A stretch of 64,000 nt of DNA from Woeseiaceae bacterium (GTDB taxonomy: Bacteria > Pseudomonadota > Gammaproteobacteria > Steroidobacterales > Woeseiaceae): contig JABDQH010000059.1 of the NCBI GenBank assembly GCA_013042375.1, forward strand, positions 1-64,000, given 5' to 3'. The position numbers were made by a program, and so were the translations under genes. Positions 1-8,269 of this stretch are shown here, in pieces. The number at the start of each line of letters is the position of its first letter. The first letter of the stretch is position 1. A model generated the notes under the pieces. The model saw nothing but the letters and a program-made list of their open reading frames with translations. It ran no database searches and had not been told where the DNA came from.

Positions 1-832
1 TGACCAGCATCGAGTCGGTTGCCCGAAGCTGTTCCATCGCCTCCGGACCGAGGTGCACGCCGTGAACGAAAATCGATTTCGGTCCGGCAATGCCGGCATC
101 GACGAACCGATCCATAATGGGCTTGCCATAGGTCTCGCGTGCCGCACGAACGTCACAAAGATCCTCTGCGACATGTACGTGGAAACCGGCGTCGACGGAA
201 AGGCCCGCTTCTGCGCAGCGATCGAGCGTCTTGGCGCCGAGCGTCATCTGAGCGTGCATGCCGAACAATGCCGTCATCTGCCCATCACCGGTCTCCCGGC
301 ATTGGCGGATATAGCGCAGGTTTTCCTCGATGCCCTCCCCTTCGGCATTGCGGTCGGACACTTCGTAGCAAAGACAACCGCTCAGACCCACGTCACGAAA
401 CGCTTGCTCGAGATGATCGAGGCTGCCCTCCGAGCAGGACGGAGAGGCATGATGGTCGATGATCGTGGTGCAGCCCTTGCGCGCAGCCTCCATGAGGGCA
501 AGCAGGGCTGAATAGTAAACGTCTTCGGCATCCAGCGCCTTGTCGAGCTTCCACCAGAGTTTGCCGAGTATTTCCTCAAAGTCTGTCGCCGGACTTCCAG
601 GCGGTGTAAAACCCCGGGCAAAGGTCGAATACAGGTGATGGTGCGTGTTGATGAGACCCGGCATCACCACGTTGCCGCCGGCATCGAATTCGCGGTCCGC
701 GCTGACCCCGGGCGCGATCTTTCCGACCGCAACAATGCGCTCGTCTTCGACGTAAACACTGCCGTTCTCGATGCAGCGATTCGCTTCATCGAGCGTGACG
801 AGATGGGCATTACGTATCAGCAGTGAACTCAT
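1..832 (-). CDS. ssnA: SsnA-like amidohydrolase (aminohydrolase), C-terminus cut by window edge
   Basis: This is the N-terminal 277 codons of a metal-dependent amidohydrolase of the SsnA / chlorohydrolase group, which deaminates or hydrolyses purine-like substrates in the cytoplasm. The metal-binding pattern is visible: NTHHHLYS at residues 62-69, a second histidine pair in HVHVAED (218-224), and His257/His260 in FVHGVHL. The segment IDHHASPSC (125-133) is typical of SsnA. The catalytic Asp near the C-terminus would lie beyond position 1. The ATG at 832 sits one base after the TGA of the ygfK-like gene, so the two are almost certainly co-translated. E. coli also has ygfK beside ssnA, and this pairing strongly supports the name. 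The exact substrate is unknown. Confidence 0.85.
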   Translation of the reverse strand, partial: MSSLLIRNAHLVTLDEANRCIENGSVYVEDERIVAVGKIAPGVSADREFDAGGNVVMPGLINTHHHLYSTFARGFTPPGSPATDFEEILGKLWWKLDKALDAEDVYYSALLALMEAARKGCTTIIDHHASPSCSEGSLDHLEQAFRDVGLSGCLCYEVSDRNAEGEGIEENLRYIRQCRETGDGQMTALFGMHAQMTLGAKTLDRCAEAGLSVDAGFHVHVAEDLCDVRAARETYGKPIMDRFVDAGIAGPKSIFVHGVHLGPEAMEQLRATDSMLV

Positions 833-833
833 A

Positions 834-3800
834 TCATGCCTCGAACTCCGGGAGCGGCCTGTTGCTCTTCTCGGCAACCGCATCGGCCATGGCGGTCGGC
901 AGAAATGCCGCCGACTGCCGCATTCCCCGAAGCAAGGTGTACATCGCCAACGCGTGCGCGTCGCTGGCGCCATCGCCCTGCAGGTCGATATGGTGAGTGT
1001 TGCCTGCGAAGCGTCCGTCCATCGACCAGCCGCCATTCTCGTGGAATATCATGAAGGCGTTGTCCTGCTGCTCATCGAAGTCCTGGCGATTAAGGTACAG
1101 CCGCGGCTTGTCGCGATACGGCCGCCCCGATGTCGGGCAAAACGTCGTGCAATTGCCGCACTCGTTGCACAGGTCGGCAATAACGGCAACCTGGAATGCC
1201 TGCCTGCCCGGCTCGTCGCTCCTGTAGGTCTGCAGCGCGAGATTCGGGCACACGCCAACGCAAAGGCTGCAAAAGGTATGGCAGTCGAGGCAGCGAGTTG
1301 CCTCGGAGCGCGCCTCCTCTTCGACATAGGTACGCATGACTTCAGTATCCCGGTCGCGCGACTCGGTGGGGGTTACAGGGGCGGCTATGCGACGTCGCCG
1401 ATGGCTGCGGTGGCGCAGGAGCCCGGCAACATCCTGCGGCAGGATCGTTTCGCCACGCGATGGCGCACGGTGCCCGAGGATGCGCCTGGCAATGGCCTTG
1501 CCGGCTGCAGCAGCCTTCACGATCGACGCAGGCCCGTCATTGACGGCGTCGCCACCTGCGTAGATCCCGGGTATCGAGGATTCGAATGAATCCGGATTGA
1601 CGCGGATAAAGCCGCGCTCGTTTACGTCAATCGCCTGTTCGTCGAAGAAATCGAGCAGTGCATGCTGGCTGATCGCGAGAATGATCGCATCCAGCGGCAC
1701 GTCGAAGTCGGAATCCGGCACCTCGTGCGGGATCTTGCGGCCCGACGCGTCCCGATCCCCCGCGTATGCCGTGCGTCGGCAGGTCAGCGCCCGCAGCCTG
1801 CCGTCGCGGACAACGAGGCGTTCGGGTTTGGCAAACTCGACAACCTCGGCACCTTCCTGTAGCAACTGCTCGATCTCTTCCCGGTCCGCCGGCATCTGCT
1901 CGATGCTGCGCCGGTAGATCAATTTCACCTCGGTGCCAGGATAACGGCAGGCGGTACGCGCACAGTCCATGGCAGTATCCCCGGCGCCGATAACGCCAAT
2001 GCGCCGACCGATATCAACAGGCTCCTTCGCTTTCGATCGCCGCAGGAACTCCAGGGCATCGAACACGCCCTGACAGTCTTCGCCTTCGAGGCCGAGCCGT
2101 TTGCCGAGCTGCGCGCCGACGGTGATGACCACGGCGTCGAATCCTGCCTCGCGCAGGTCTGCCAGCCGGAAGTCCACACCCGCGCGCTGCTTGTAATGGA
2201 TTTTTACGCCGAGGTCGGCCAGCGGCCTGAAATCCCGGTCGAATACCGTTCGCGGCAGCCGGTACTCGGGGACGACGCCCCCGACCATACCGCCGGCATA
2301 GGCCTGTTGCTCGAAAATTTCGACGCCCGCGCCACCGCGCGCGAGTTCCAGCGCAGCGGCCATGCCGCCCGGCCCTGCGCCAATGATGGCGACCTTCACG
2401 CCGGTTGCCGGCGCCACGGGACCGTCCTCCGGAGCCCGCGCGTGGTCGGTAATGAAGCGTTTGATATCCCGAATCGCGAGCGGCTCATCGAGGTGATTGC
2501 GAACGCAGGCCCGCTCGCATTCGTGGTCGCATATCCGGCCCAGCACGGACGGCATGGGATTGTCCTCGTGCACGATTCGCCCGGCCAGCGCCAGGTTGCC
2601 GTCACGGACCGCGTTCATATACTGCGGCACCTTCTGGTGCAGCGGACACTCGTCGACGCACGGTGCACTGATGCAGTCGAACAGCCCGAGTTCCCGGGCG
2701 GCCTTCGTATGCGATTCCGCAAACGCGTCCTTTTTGTAATCTGCATCGCCGCTGACCCGCGCGGCGTAGCGCCGCAGGTTGGCGCGCGCCGCGCTGTTGA
2801 GGTCCATACCCTCGCCAGCCAATTCGACGATGAAGTTGTCGATATCGCTCGCACCCGCAGCGGCGAAGGCAGCTTCGAGTGACTCGAAGTAATCCAGCAA
2901 TCGCAAGTAACCGCCGGTTTTCAACAAGTCGGAACAGACGGTCACGGTGCGCATGCCGGCACTCAGCAGCGAAGCAACATTGAAGCAATTGGCACCCGCC
3001 GAGAACGACATCGGCAGGCTACCGTCGAATTCTTCTGCCAGCGTGTGCGCAAGGTTGACAGAAATCGCATGCAGCGGACGGCCCGACAGGTAGGACATAT
3101 CTTGCGACGCGTCGAACACTGGACGCGCGTTTTCCACCTCGAGCGTATTCGTCAGCTTGACGCCGAACTCCAGTCCGCACTCGGTGGCGCACGTACGCAA
3201 CCTGGTCAGCATCGGCACTGCATCCGCATAGTCGAGGTCGTGCTCGAACGCCAGGTCTGGCACCGTGATGTCTCTGTAGTTCAGCTCTTGGTTGAGAATT
3301 TGCCGAACGCGCTGCGGCCCCAGGAGCGTCGGGTTGAGCTTTACCAGCGTATGCAATCCCCTCTCCCGCAGCAGGTAACTGCTGATACGCTCGATCTCGC
3401 CGGGCGGGCAACCGTGCATGGTGGAGAGCGTGACGTTGTCGGAAATGCAATCCGGAATTTCGAGGTCGCGCACGGCGGGATAGAATTTCGCAACCTCGTC
3501 GACGACCGACTGTTTGTACTCAGAGCAATCGTGCATCTGATCGAGGAACCACTGCACATTGGGCTGCTGGATGCCCGCAAAGTCGTAGCCGACGCTCATG
3601 TTGAACACGACGCCCGGCGCCTCGCCCGAAAAGCCGAGCATATCGTGCAAGGCATGCACGAGGACCCAGGCGCGAAGATACTCGTCGAAGGACTCGTAGA
3701 CTTTCAGCTCCTGCGACCACTCGACGTTGTAGCCCTCGTCCTCCATGTCGATGCAGGGCTTGCTGACGTCGAGAACGTCGAGCGTTTGCACGGTCTTGAG

Positions 3801-4049
3801 CTCGATATAGCGGGCGCCACAAAGCCAGGCGGCGACAATGTTCTGGGCCATCTGCGAGTGCGGCCCGGCGGCCGGGCCGATGGGTGTATCGAGCCGCTGG
3901 CCGAAGATACGGGTGCGGTACGGCGCATCCGTCGCGGGCACAAAAAAGTAACGGCGGGGAATCCCGAATATCGAGCCCCGATCGTCCAATTCCCTGCCGA
4001 TCCACGCGACCAGTTGTTCCGTCGCGATCGCTCGGAACAACTCGGACAT
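834..4049 (-). CDS. ygfK: YgfK-type flavin/iron-sulphur oxidoreductase (putative selenate reductase subunit)
   Basis: A 1071-residue protein with the YgfK architecture. The N-terminal ~430 residues form a dihydroorotate-dehydrogenase-like barrel (TPIGPAAGPHSQMAQN, STMHGCPPGEI). A GltD-type linker with an Fe-S cysteine cluster follows at ~456-515 (APCVDECP, CDHECERAC). Next come FAD and NAD(P) Rossmann motifs (IIGAGPGGMAAALELA at ~550, VIGAGDTAMDCARTA further on). At ~915-970 there are two [4Fe-4S] motifs (CLDCHTFCSLCVGVCPN and CNECGNCTTFCP). The E. coli protein is similar in length and organisation. It probably moves electrons between NAD(P)H and a partner, perhaps in purine or selenium metabolism, but this is not proven. 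A good Shine-Dalgarno (GGAGGCGCAGGACC) precedes the ATG. It leads the ssnA operon; no molybdenum hydroxylase partner is visible in the window. Confidence 0.9.
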   Translation of the reverse strand: MSELFRAIATEQLVAWIGRELDDRGSIFGIPRRYFFVPATDAPYRTRIFGQRLDTPIGPAAGPHSQMAQNIVAAWLCGARYIELKTVQTLDVLDVSKPCIDMEDEGYNVEWSQELKVYESFDEYLRAWVLVHALHDMLGFSGEAPGVVFNMSVGYDFAGIQQPNVQWFLDQMHDCSEYKQSVVDEVAKFYPAVRDLEIPDCISDNVTLSTMHGCPPGEIERISSYLLRERGLHTLVKLNPTLLGPQRVRQILNQELNYRDITVPDLAFEHDLDYADAVPMLTRLRTCATECGLEFGVKLTNTLEVENARPVFDASQDMSYLSGRPLHAISVNLAHTLAEEFDGSLPMSFSAGANCFNVASLLSAGMRTVTVCSDLLKTGGYLRLLDYFESLEAAFAAAGASDIDNFIVELAGEGMDLNSAARANLRRYAARVSGDADYKKDAFAESHTKAARELGLFDCISAPCVDECPLHQKVPQYMNAVRDGNLALAGRIVHEDNPMPSVLGRICDHECERACVRNHLDEPLAIRDIKRFITDHARAPEDGPVAPATGVKVAIIGAGPGGMAAALELARGGAGVEIFEQQAYAGGMVGGVVPEYRLPRTVFDRDFRPLADLGVKIHYKQRAGVDFRLADLREAGFDAVVITVGAQLGKRLGLEGEDCQGVFDALEFLRRSKAKEPVDIGRRIGVIGAGDTAMDCARTACRYPGTEVKLIYRRSIEQMPADREEIEQLLQEGAEVVEFAKPERLVVRDGRLRALTCRRTAYAGDRDASGRKIPHEVPDSDFDVPLDAIILAISQHALLDFFDEQAIDVNERGFIRVNPDSFESSIPGIYAGGDAVNDGPASIVKAAAAGKAIARRILGHRAPSRGETILPQDVAGLLRHRSHRRRRIAAPVTPTESRDRDTEVMRTYVEEEARSEATRCLDCHTFCSLCVGVCPNLALQTYRSDEPGRQAFQVAVIADLCNECGNCTTFCPTSGRPYRDKPRLYLNRQDFDEQQDNAFMIFHENGGWSMDGRFAGNTHHIDLQGDGASDAHALAMYTLLRGMRQSAAFLPTAMADAVAEKSNRPLPEFEA

Positions 4050-4351
4050 GGTCCTGCGCCTCCGGTATGCCTTCTTGTGTCGACGAGTGTATTCATTGAA
4101 CCGCCGACGGCCAGGGAGTCGCCATACGCAATTGCCGCAGGCTATTGATATTACGCGTAATTGCCACCCTTACAGGATGCAGGCGGCTGACTCGCAGTGG
4201 TGTGGTGCGAAGGGAGGGGGTGCTTCGCCGGCAGCTTCGCTGGCTGCACGGATTTTTTTCCTACTCGCAGTGTATCATCGGGCGATACTCGGCCAGACAA
4301 CGCGAACACGGGATGATTGCAGCGGCAGGAAACGGGCAGCAGAAGCGCATC
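4050..4351. other. Divergent intergenic region with a weak terminator-like hairpin
   Basis: About 300 bases separate the divergent ygfK and glycosyltransferase genes, so promoters for both must lie here, but no clear paired -35/-10 boxes are visible. On the + strand GCAGC at 4231-4235 can pair with GCTGC at 4243-4247, and seven T residues follow at 4253-4259. This could be a weak intrinsic terminator or attenuator in the leader of the glycosyltransferase gene. A TATCAT hexamer at 4273-4278 is a possible -10 element without a convincing -35. I see no protein-coding gene here. Confidence 0.3.
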
Positions 4352-5503
4352 ATGAACCTCAGGGTGATGCATGTGTTGAGGGCGCCATTCGGGGGATTGT
4401 TCCGGCACGTGCTTGATCTTGTTCGCGGCCAGTGCGAGCGCGGCATCGAGGCAGGCATCGTCTGCGACTCGTCGACCGGCGGCGAGTTTGCGGATACCGA
4501 GCTTGGCAAACTGCAGCAGATCTGCTGTCTCGGCGTGCACCGCTTGCCGATGAAGAGAAAGCCTGGCTTGTCGGATTGGCGCGTAATTCGTGAGCTTGAC
4601 CGGATCTTCCGGGACCAGTCACCGCAGATCCTGCACGGTCACGGCGCCAAGGGCGCTGCGTATGCCCGTCTACTGGCATCGCGGACCGGCGCAAAGGCCG
4701 TTTACACGCCCCATGGCGGAGCCCTGCACTACTCGTATGCGACGCTACGCGGCGTCGTCTATCTCGGCCTGGAGCGACTCCTGAAGGGCCGCACGGACGG
4801 CGCTGTGTTCGAGAGTGAATTCTCCCGACGATCCTATGTGCAGAATGTCGGGGCTGCAGAGTTCCCGCACCGAGTGGTGCACAACGGCCTGTACGAGCAT
4901 GAGTTCTCACGGCTGGCGAACGGCAGCGCGGAATACGACTTTGTGTTCGTCGGAGAATTGCGCAACCTGAAAGGTATCTACGTTCTCGCTGACGCCGCGC
5001 ACCAGGTCAGACAGCAAAGGGAATTCACACTGCTCGCGGTCGGCGCCGGCGACGAGCAATCGAATCTCGAGTCACGGATCGCGGAGCTCGGTCTCGATGG
5101 CGTCGTGAACGTATGTCCACCCATTTACCCGGTGACCGAAGCGCTCGCCAAAGGCAGGTGCATCGTCATACCCTCGCTCGCGGAATCGCTGCCGTACGTG
5201 GTTCTCGAGACTGTCGCGGCCGCGGTGCCACTACTGACCACCAACGTCGGAGGCATTCCGGAGATCTTCGGGCCGTTTGCCGACCGGCTGTTGCCAGCCG
5301 GCGACTCTCGGGCTCTTGCAGGCGCAATGCATCAGTTCCTGGACAATCCGGAGGGCGCACAAACCGCTGCCGAGGGGATCCGTGCGCACGTGAGATCTCA
5401 ATTCCATGTGTTGCGGATGGTTGACGCGATCAACACATTCTACGGCGAAATATTGCACCGCGATGAGCCGTCGGCCGGGTCAGTATCGTCTGACCTTGAG
5501 TGA
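4352..5503 (+). CDS. Glycosyltransferase family 4 (GT-B fold)
   Basis: A 383-residue retaining glycosyltransferase of the GT4 type, expected to add a sugar from a nucleotide donor to a lipid-linked oligosaccharide at the inner face of the cytoplasmic membrane. The N-terminal Rossmann domain starts MNLRVMHVLRAPFGG, with HGHGAKGA and YTPHGGALHYS. The C-terminal donor domain has FVGELRNLKGIYVL and the EX7E-type motif ESLPYVVLE at ~277-285, followed by TNVGGIPEIF. I chose the ATG at 4352 because the fold begins there; the open frame extends further upstream without domain content. It opens the exopolysaccharide locus. Donor and acceptor cannot be read from the sequence. Confidence 0.85.
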   Translation: MNLRVMHVLRAPFGGLFRHVLDLVRGQCERGIEAGIVCDSSTGGEFADTELGKLQQICCLGVHRLPMKRKPGLSDWRVIRELDRIFRDQSPQILHGHGAKGAAYARLLASRTGAKAVYTPHGGALHYSYATLRGVVYLGLERLLKGRTDGAVFESEFSRRSYVQNVGAAEFPHRVVHNGLYEHEFSRLANGSAEYDFVFVGELRNLKGIYVLADAAHQVRQQREFTLLAVGAGDEQSNLESRIAELGLDGVVNVCPPIYPVTEALAKGRCIVIPSLAESLPYVVLETVAAAVPLLTTNVGGIPEIFGPFADRLLPAGDSRALAGAMHQFLDNPEGAQTAAEGIRAHVRSQFHVLRMVDAINTFYGEILHRDEPSAGSVSSDLE

Positions 5504-5511
5504 CAAGTTTG

Positions 5512-6570
5512 TCAGCTGACGTCAAGCCTGCGGAATCGGTGGAACAAGGCAAACGGTACGCCACCCAGGAATAGCTCAACGTTGCGCGTCTGCTGATAAT
5601 CCCCGTTCAGGGAGATCCGCGGGAGCGCATGCAGATGCTCGCCGTGTTCCGGAAACAGCACCCCTTTACGCGTGCTCACGGCCGTCTGGAAACCGAGTTC
5701 CTCCGCCATCTCGAACTCCCGCCGTGCTGCCGAGCCGGCGTCGCCGTACGGGTATGCAAAGTGCCTGGGGCGCTCACCGGTTTGTTGCTCCAGTACGTCT
5801 CGACCGCGGCTCATCTCGTCGCGAAGCTCGTCGTCTGAAAGCTTGCTGAGTGCATGGTGATTGACCGTGTGTGCGCCGATCGTCAGAAGTCCGCTGGCCT
5901 GCATCTCGGCGATCATCTCCGGCGACAGGTACTCAGCCGGGGACGCGTGTGCATCGGCATCACCGAGGTATTCCTCTCTCAGGTCGCGCATCGTCGCGAG
6001 TTGTGCCGCCAGGGGCATTTGTCGAAGCGCCCAGTAGATGCTCTCAAACGCCCGGTACTTTTCTCGCGTCGATTCTGCGGTGAAGACCTGGCGTACGCCG
6101 TCGAGCGTAACCTCCAGGCTTTGCTGCTTCAGGACGATCTCCTCCAGGGTACTCCACCACGGATCGGCCGACCCATCCATGAGCCCCGTGCAGAGGTAGA
6201 TGGTGAATGGAACACGATGCTTCCTGAACACCGGGAATGAATGAACATAATTGTCGGCGTAACCATCGTCCAGCGTAAAGCTCACAAACGGCTTGCGAAA
6301 GTCCTTTTCGATGAGCCTCCGCTGCACCTCGTCCAGCGCAACGATGTCGTAGCTGAGATCACGTATGCGCTCAATCGTCCTGTCGAGGAACTCGGGCGTG
6401 ACGGACAGGATGCGATTCGGTGCGAAGCGATCCTCACCGAGCTCTGGCTGCACGTGATGCAGTGTCAGTAACGCACCTACGCCCCTGAACTGGTTCTTCA
6501 GTGCGTGATGCGCGCCGCTGTAATAGAGGCCGTTGAGCGCGCACTTGTAGAAAATAGTTTGGATCGACAT
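5512..6570 (-). CDS. Polysaccharide deacetylase (NodB homology domain)
   Basis: A 352-residue carbohydrate-esterase-4 protein. The core motifs are FTLDDGYADN at ~95-105, supplying the catalytic base and a metal Asp, and IGAHTVNHHALS at ~229-240, supplying the H-x3-H metal ligands. FAYPYGDAG follows. Such enzymes remove N-acetyl or O-acetyl groups from polysaccharides. No convincing signal peptide is visible, so the enzyme may act on a lipid-linked precursor in the cytoplasm. An in-frame ATG at 6669 would add 33 residues but lies inside a direct repeat in the divergent intergenic region, so I prefer the ATG at 6570 (MSIQTIFYKCAL). The stop is 8 bases from the convergent glycosyltransferase gene. 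Confidence 0.8.
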   Translation of the reverse strand: MSIQTIFYKCALNGLYYSGAHHALKNQFRGVGALLTLHHVQPELGEDRFAPNRILSVTPEFLDRTIERIRDLSYDIVALDEVQRRLIEKDFRKPFVSFTLDDGYADNYVHSFPVFRKHRVPFTIYLCTGLMDGSADPWWSTLEEIVLKQQSLEVTLDGVRQVFTAESTREKYRAFESIYWALRQMPLAAQLATMRDLREEYLGDADAHASPAEYLSPEMIAEMQASGLLTIGAHTVNHHALSKLSDDELRDEMSRGRDVLEQQTGERPRHFAYPYGDAGSAARREFEMAEELGFQTAVSTRKGVLFPEHGEHLHALPRISLNGDYQQTRNVELFLGGVPFALFHRFRRLDVS

Positions 6571-6652
6571 CGACAACAGGCCGTAATTCAGGTGCCATGT
6601 TTTTAGCACACTATTGCGTGCGCGGCACTGCCTATTGAAAGTGGAAAGATTC

Positions 6653-6679
6653 TTTACATAATCAAGCATTTACATAATC
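6653..6679. repeat. 11-bp direct repeat in divergent EPS promoter region (candidate operator)
   Basis: TTTACATAATC occurs at 6653-6663 and again at 6669-6679, a 16-bp repeat period. It lies between the divergent deacetylase (start 6570) and glycosylphosphotransferase (start 6809) genes, just upstream of a candidate + strand promoter. Paired identical AT-rich half-sites in a divergent promoter suggest binding of a dimeric regulator. No matching regulator gene is in the window. Confidence 0.45.
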
Positions 6680-6688
6680 TTCGCTCAC

Positions 6689-6717
6689 TTGATTAATGGC
6701 GCTTTATCCGTTGAAAT
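6689..6717 (+). promoter_or_regulatory. Candidate sigma-70 promoter for the glycosylphosphotransferase gene
   Basis: TTGATT at 6689-6694 (4 of 6 to consensus) and TGAAAT at 6712-6717 (4 of 6) are separated by 17 bp. The promoter sits about 90 bases before the chosen ATG at 6809 and directly after the 11-bp direct repeats. The boxes are only moderate matches, so this is tentative. Confidence 0.35.
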
Positions 6718-6808
6718 AGACGCAGGCCTTCGATCGCTGTTTGGGTGCTGGGCCTGCGCGTTTATCGACGCAACAACAAAACAAGAACAAAAAGAAACGG
6801 TGCACGAT

Positions 6809-8269
6809 ATGACGACTCACGTGGCTGCAGCTCGCGGCCCAAAACTCAGATCTGGCTCACGCATGTTCTCGGAGAGCATCACCAGCGGTCTCGTTGCGCT
6901 AGGCGATGCCTTTCTTGTCCTGGTATCCGGATTGCTCATTTGCCTGTACTACGTGCAGCCGGTACCCGGCGAGCTGCCCCGATACGTGACCGTGCTGCTC
7001 ATCATTGCGTATATGCTGGTGCAGTCGTTTTACATCGCGGGCTTGTACCGATTCAGCGCGATCTCGAAACCATCGCGACAGATCGGGAAGATAACGTCGA
7101 TATCGACAATCATCTTCCTGTTGGTCGTCGCCGCGGCTTATGCGCTGAAGGCGTCGGATCAGTTCTCCCGTGTTTGGCTATTCAGTACGGCCATTGTCTC
7201 GGTTGGTCTTATTAGTCTCGCTCGTGCCGCGACGGTGACGATTCTGCGTAGGCTTGCGGCCAATGGCCGGCTCGTTAAGAACATCATGATCTATGGAACA
7301 GGTGAGCAGGCGGAGCGATTCATCGCCAACCTGCGACAGATGGACGAGCCCTGGAACAGGGTCGTCGGCGTTTTCGATGACCGGCAGCGTGACGTCGACG
7401 AGGATCAAGATATCATCGGCACGCCTTTTCTCGGCGACCTGGATGACATGATCCGACGCGCTCGCGAGGTGTATGCGGATGACATCGTCGTAGCCCTGCC
7501 GTGGAACGCGACGACACGTATCTGGGAAGTGCTTCATGCACTACGGATCCTGCCGGCCAATATCCGGCTCGCGCCGGAACCGAGCTGGCTCGGCCTTCTC
7601 AGCCGACGCATTGACTACCAGTACAACGTCCCGCTTGCGTCGGTATTCGACAAACCGCTCTCGGGGTGGCGAGCCGTCATCAAGCGCGTCTTCGACGTCG
7701 TCGTCACCTCGCTGACACTCCTGCTACTCTCGCCGCTCCTGCTGACACTGATGCTCTGGGTCAAGCTCGACAGCCGCGGCCCGGTATTTTTCCGGCAGAA
7801 GCGCTATGGCTTCAATAACGAAGTGTTTGACGTCTGGAAGTTACGCACGATGTACGTAGATCAGCAAGACGCGGACGCGGAGAAACTCGCAACCGTGGAT
7901 GATCCGCGCGTTACTCGCGCGGGGCGCTTCCTTCGTCGAAGCAGCCTCGACGAGCTACCGCAACTTCTCAACGTGCTGGTTGGCGATATGTCGCTGGTCG
8001 GTCCGCGACCGCATGCCCTGAAGGCCAAAGCTGGCGACGAATTGTATCAGGACGCCGTAGGCGAATATGCGGCGAGACACAAAGTGAGACCGGGCATCAC
8101 TGGTTGGGCACAGGTGAACGGGTGGCGCGGTGAAACCGATACCCGGGAGAAGATACTCAAGCGCGTCGAGCACGACCTCTACTACATCGACAACTGGTCT
8201 GTCTGGCTCGACCTCAAGATCCTGTTGCGTACGCTCCCCGCCCTGCTCAGCCAGGAAAACGCCTACTGA
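6809..8269 (+). CDS. Undecaprenyl-phosphate glycosylphosphotransferase (WcaJ/EpsB type)
   Basis: A 486-residue integral-membrane enzyme that transfers a sugar-1-phosphate, commonly glucose or galactose, to undecaprenyl phosphate and so starts each repeat unit. The N-terminal half has four or five membrane segments and a CoA-binding-like cytosolic domain ([15 protein letters not shown]). The C-terminal bacterial sugar transferase domain carries [54 protein letters not shown] and GPRPHALK, followed by [16 protein letters not shown]. The ATG at 6809 is favoured because the 40 residues possible upstream look non-coding. Its 3' end overlaps the convergent chain-length kinase gene by 7 bases. Confidence 0.9.
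   Translation: MTTHVAAARGPKLRSGSRMFSESITSGLVALGDAFLVLVSGLLICLYYVQPVPGELPRYVTVLLIIAYMLVQSFYIAGLYRFSAISKPSRQIGKITSISTIIFLLVVAAAYALKASDQFSRVWLFSTAIVSVGLISLARAATVTILRRLAANGRLVKNIMIYGTGEQAERFIANLRQMDEPWNRVVGVFDDRQRDVDEDQDIIGTPFLGDLDDMIRRAREVYADDIVVALPWNATTRIWEVLHALRILPANIRLAPEPSWLGLLSRRIDYQYNVPLASVFDKPLSGWRAVIKRVFDVVVTSLTLLLLSPLLLTLMLWVKLDSRGPVFFRQKRYGFNNEVFDVWKLRTMYVDQQDADAEKLATVDDPRVTRAGRFLRRSSLDELPQLLNVLVGDMSLVGPRPHALKAKAGDELYQDAVGEYAARHKVRPGITGWAQVNGWRGETDTREKILKRVEHDLYYIDNWSVWLDLKILLRTLPALLSQENAY

Noticed and set aside
3045-4148. 367-codon + strand open frame antisense to ygfK
   Set aside because: It lacks a ribosome site and domains and is explained by the codon bias of ygfK.
4132-4152. TTGCCG ... 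GATATT as a + strand promoter for the glycosyltransferase
   Set aside because: Spacing between the boxes is only 9 bp, too short for a sigma-70 promoter.
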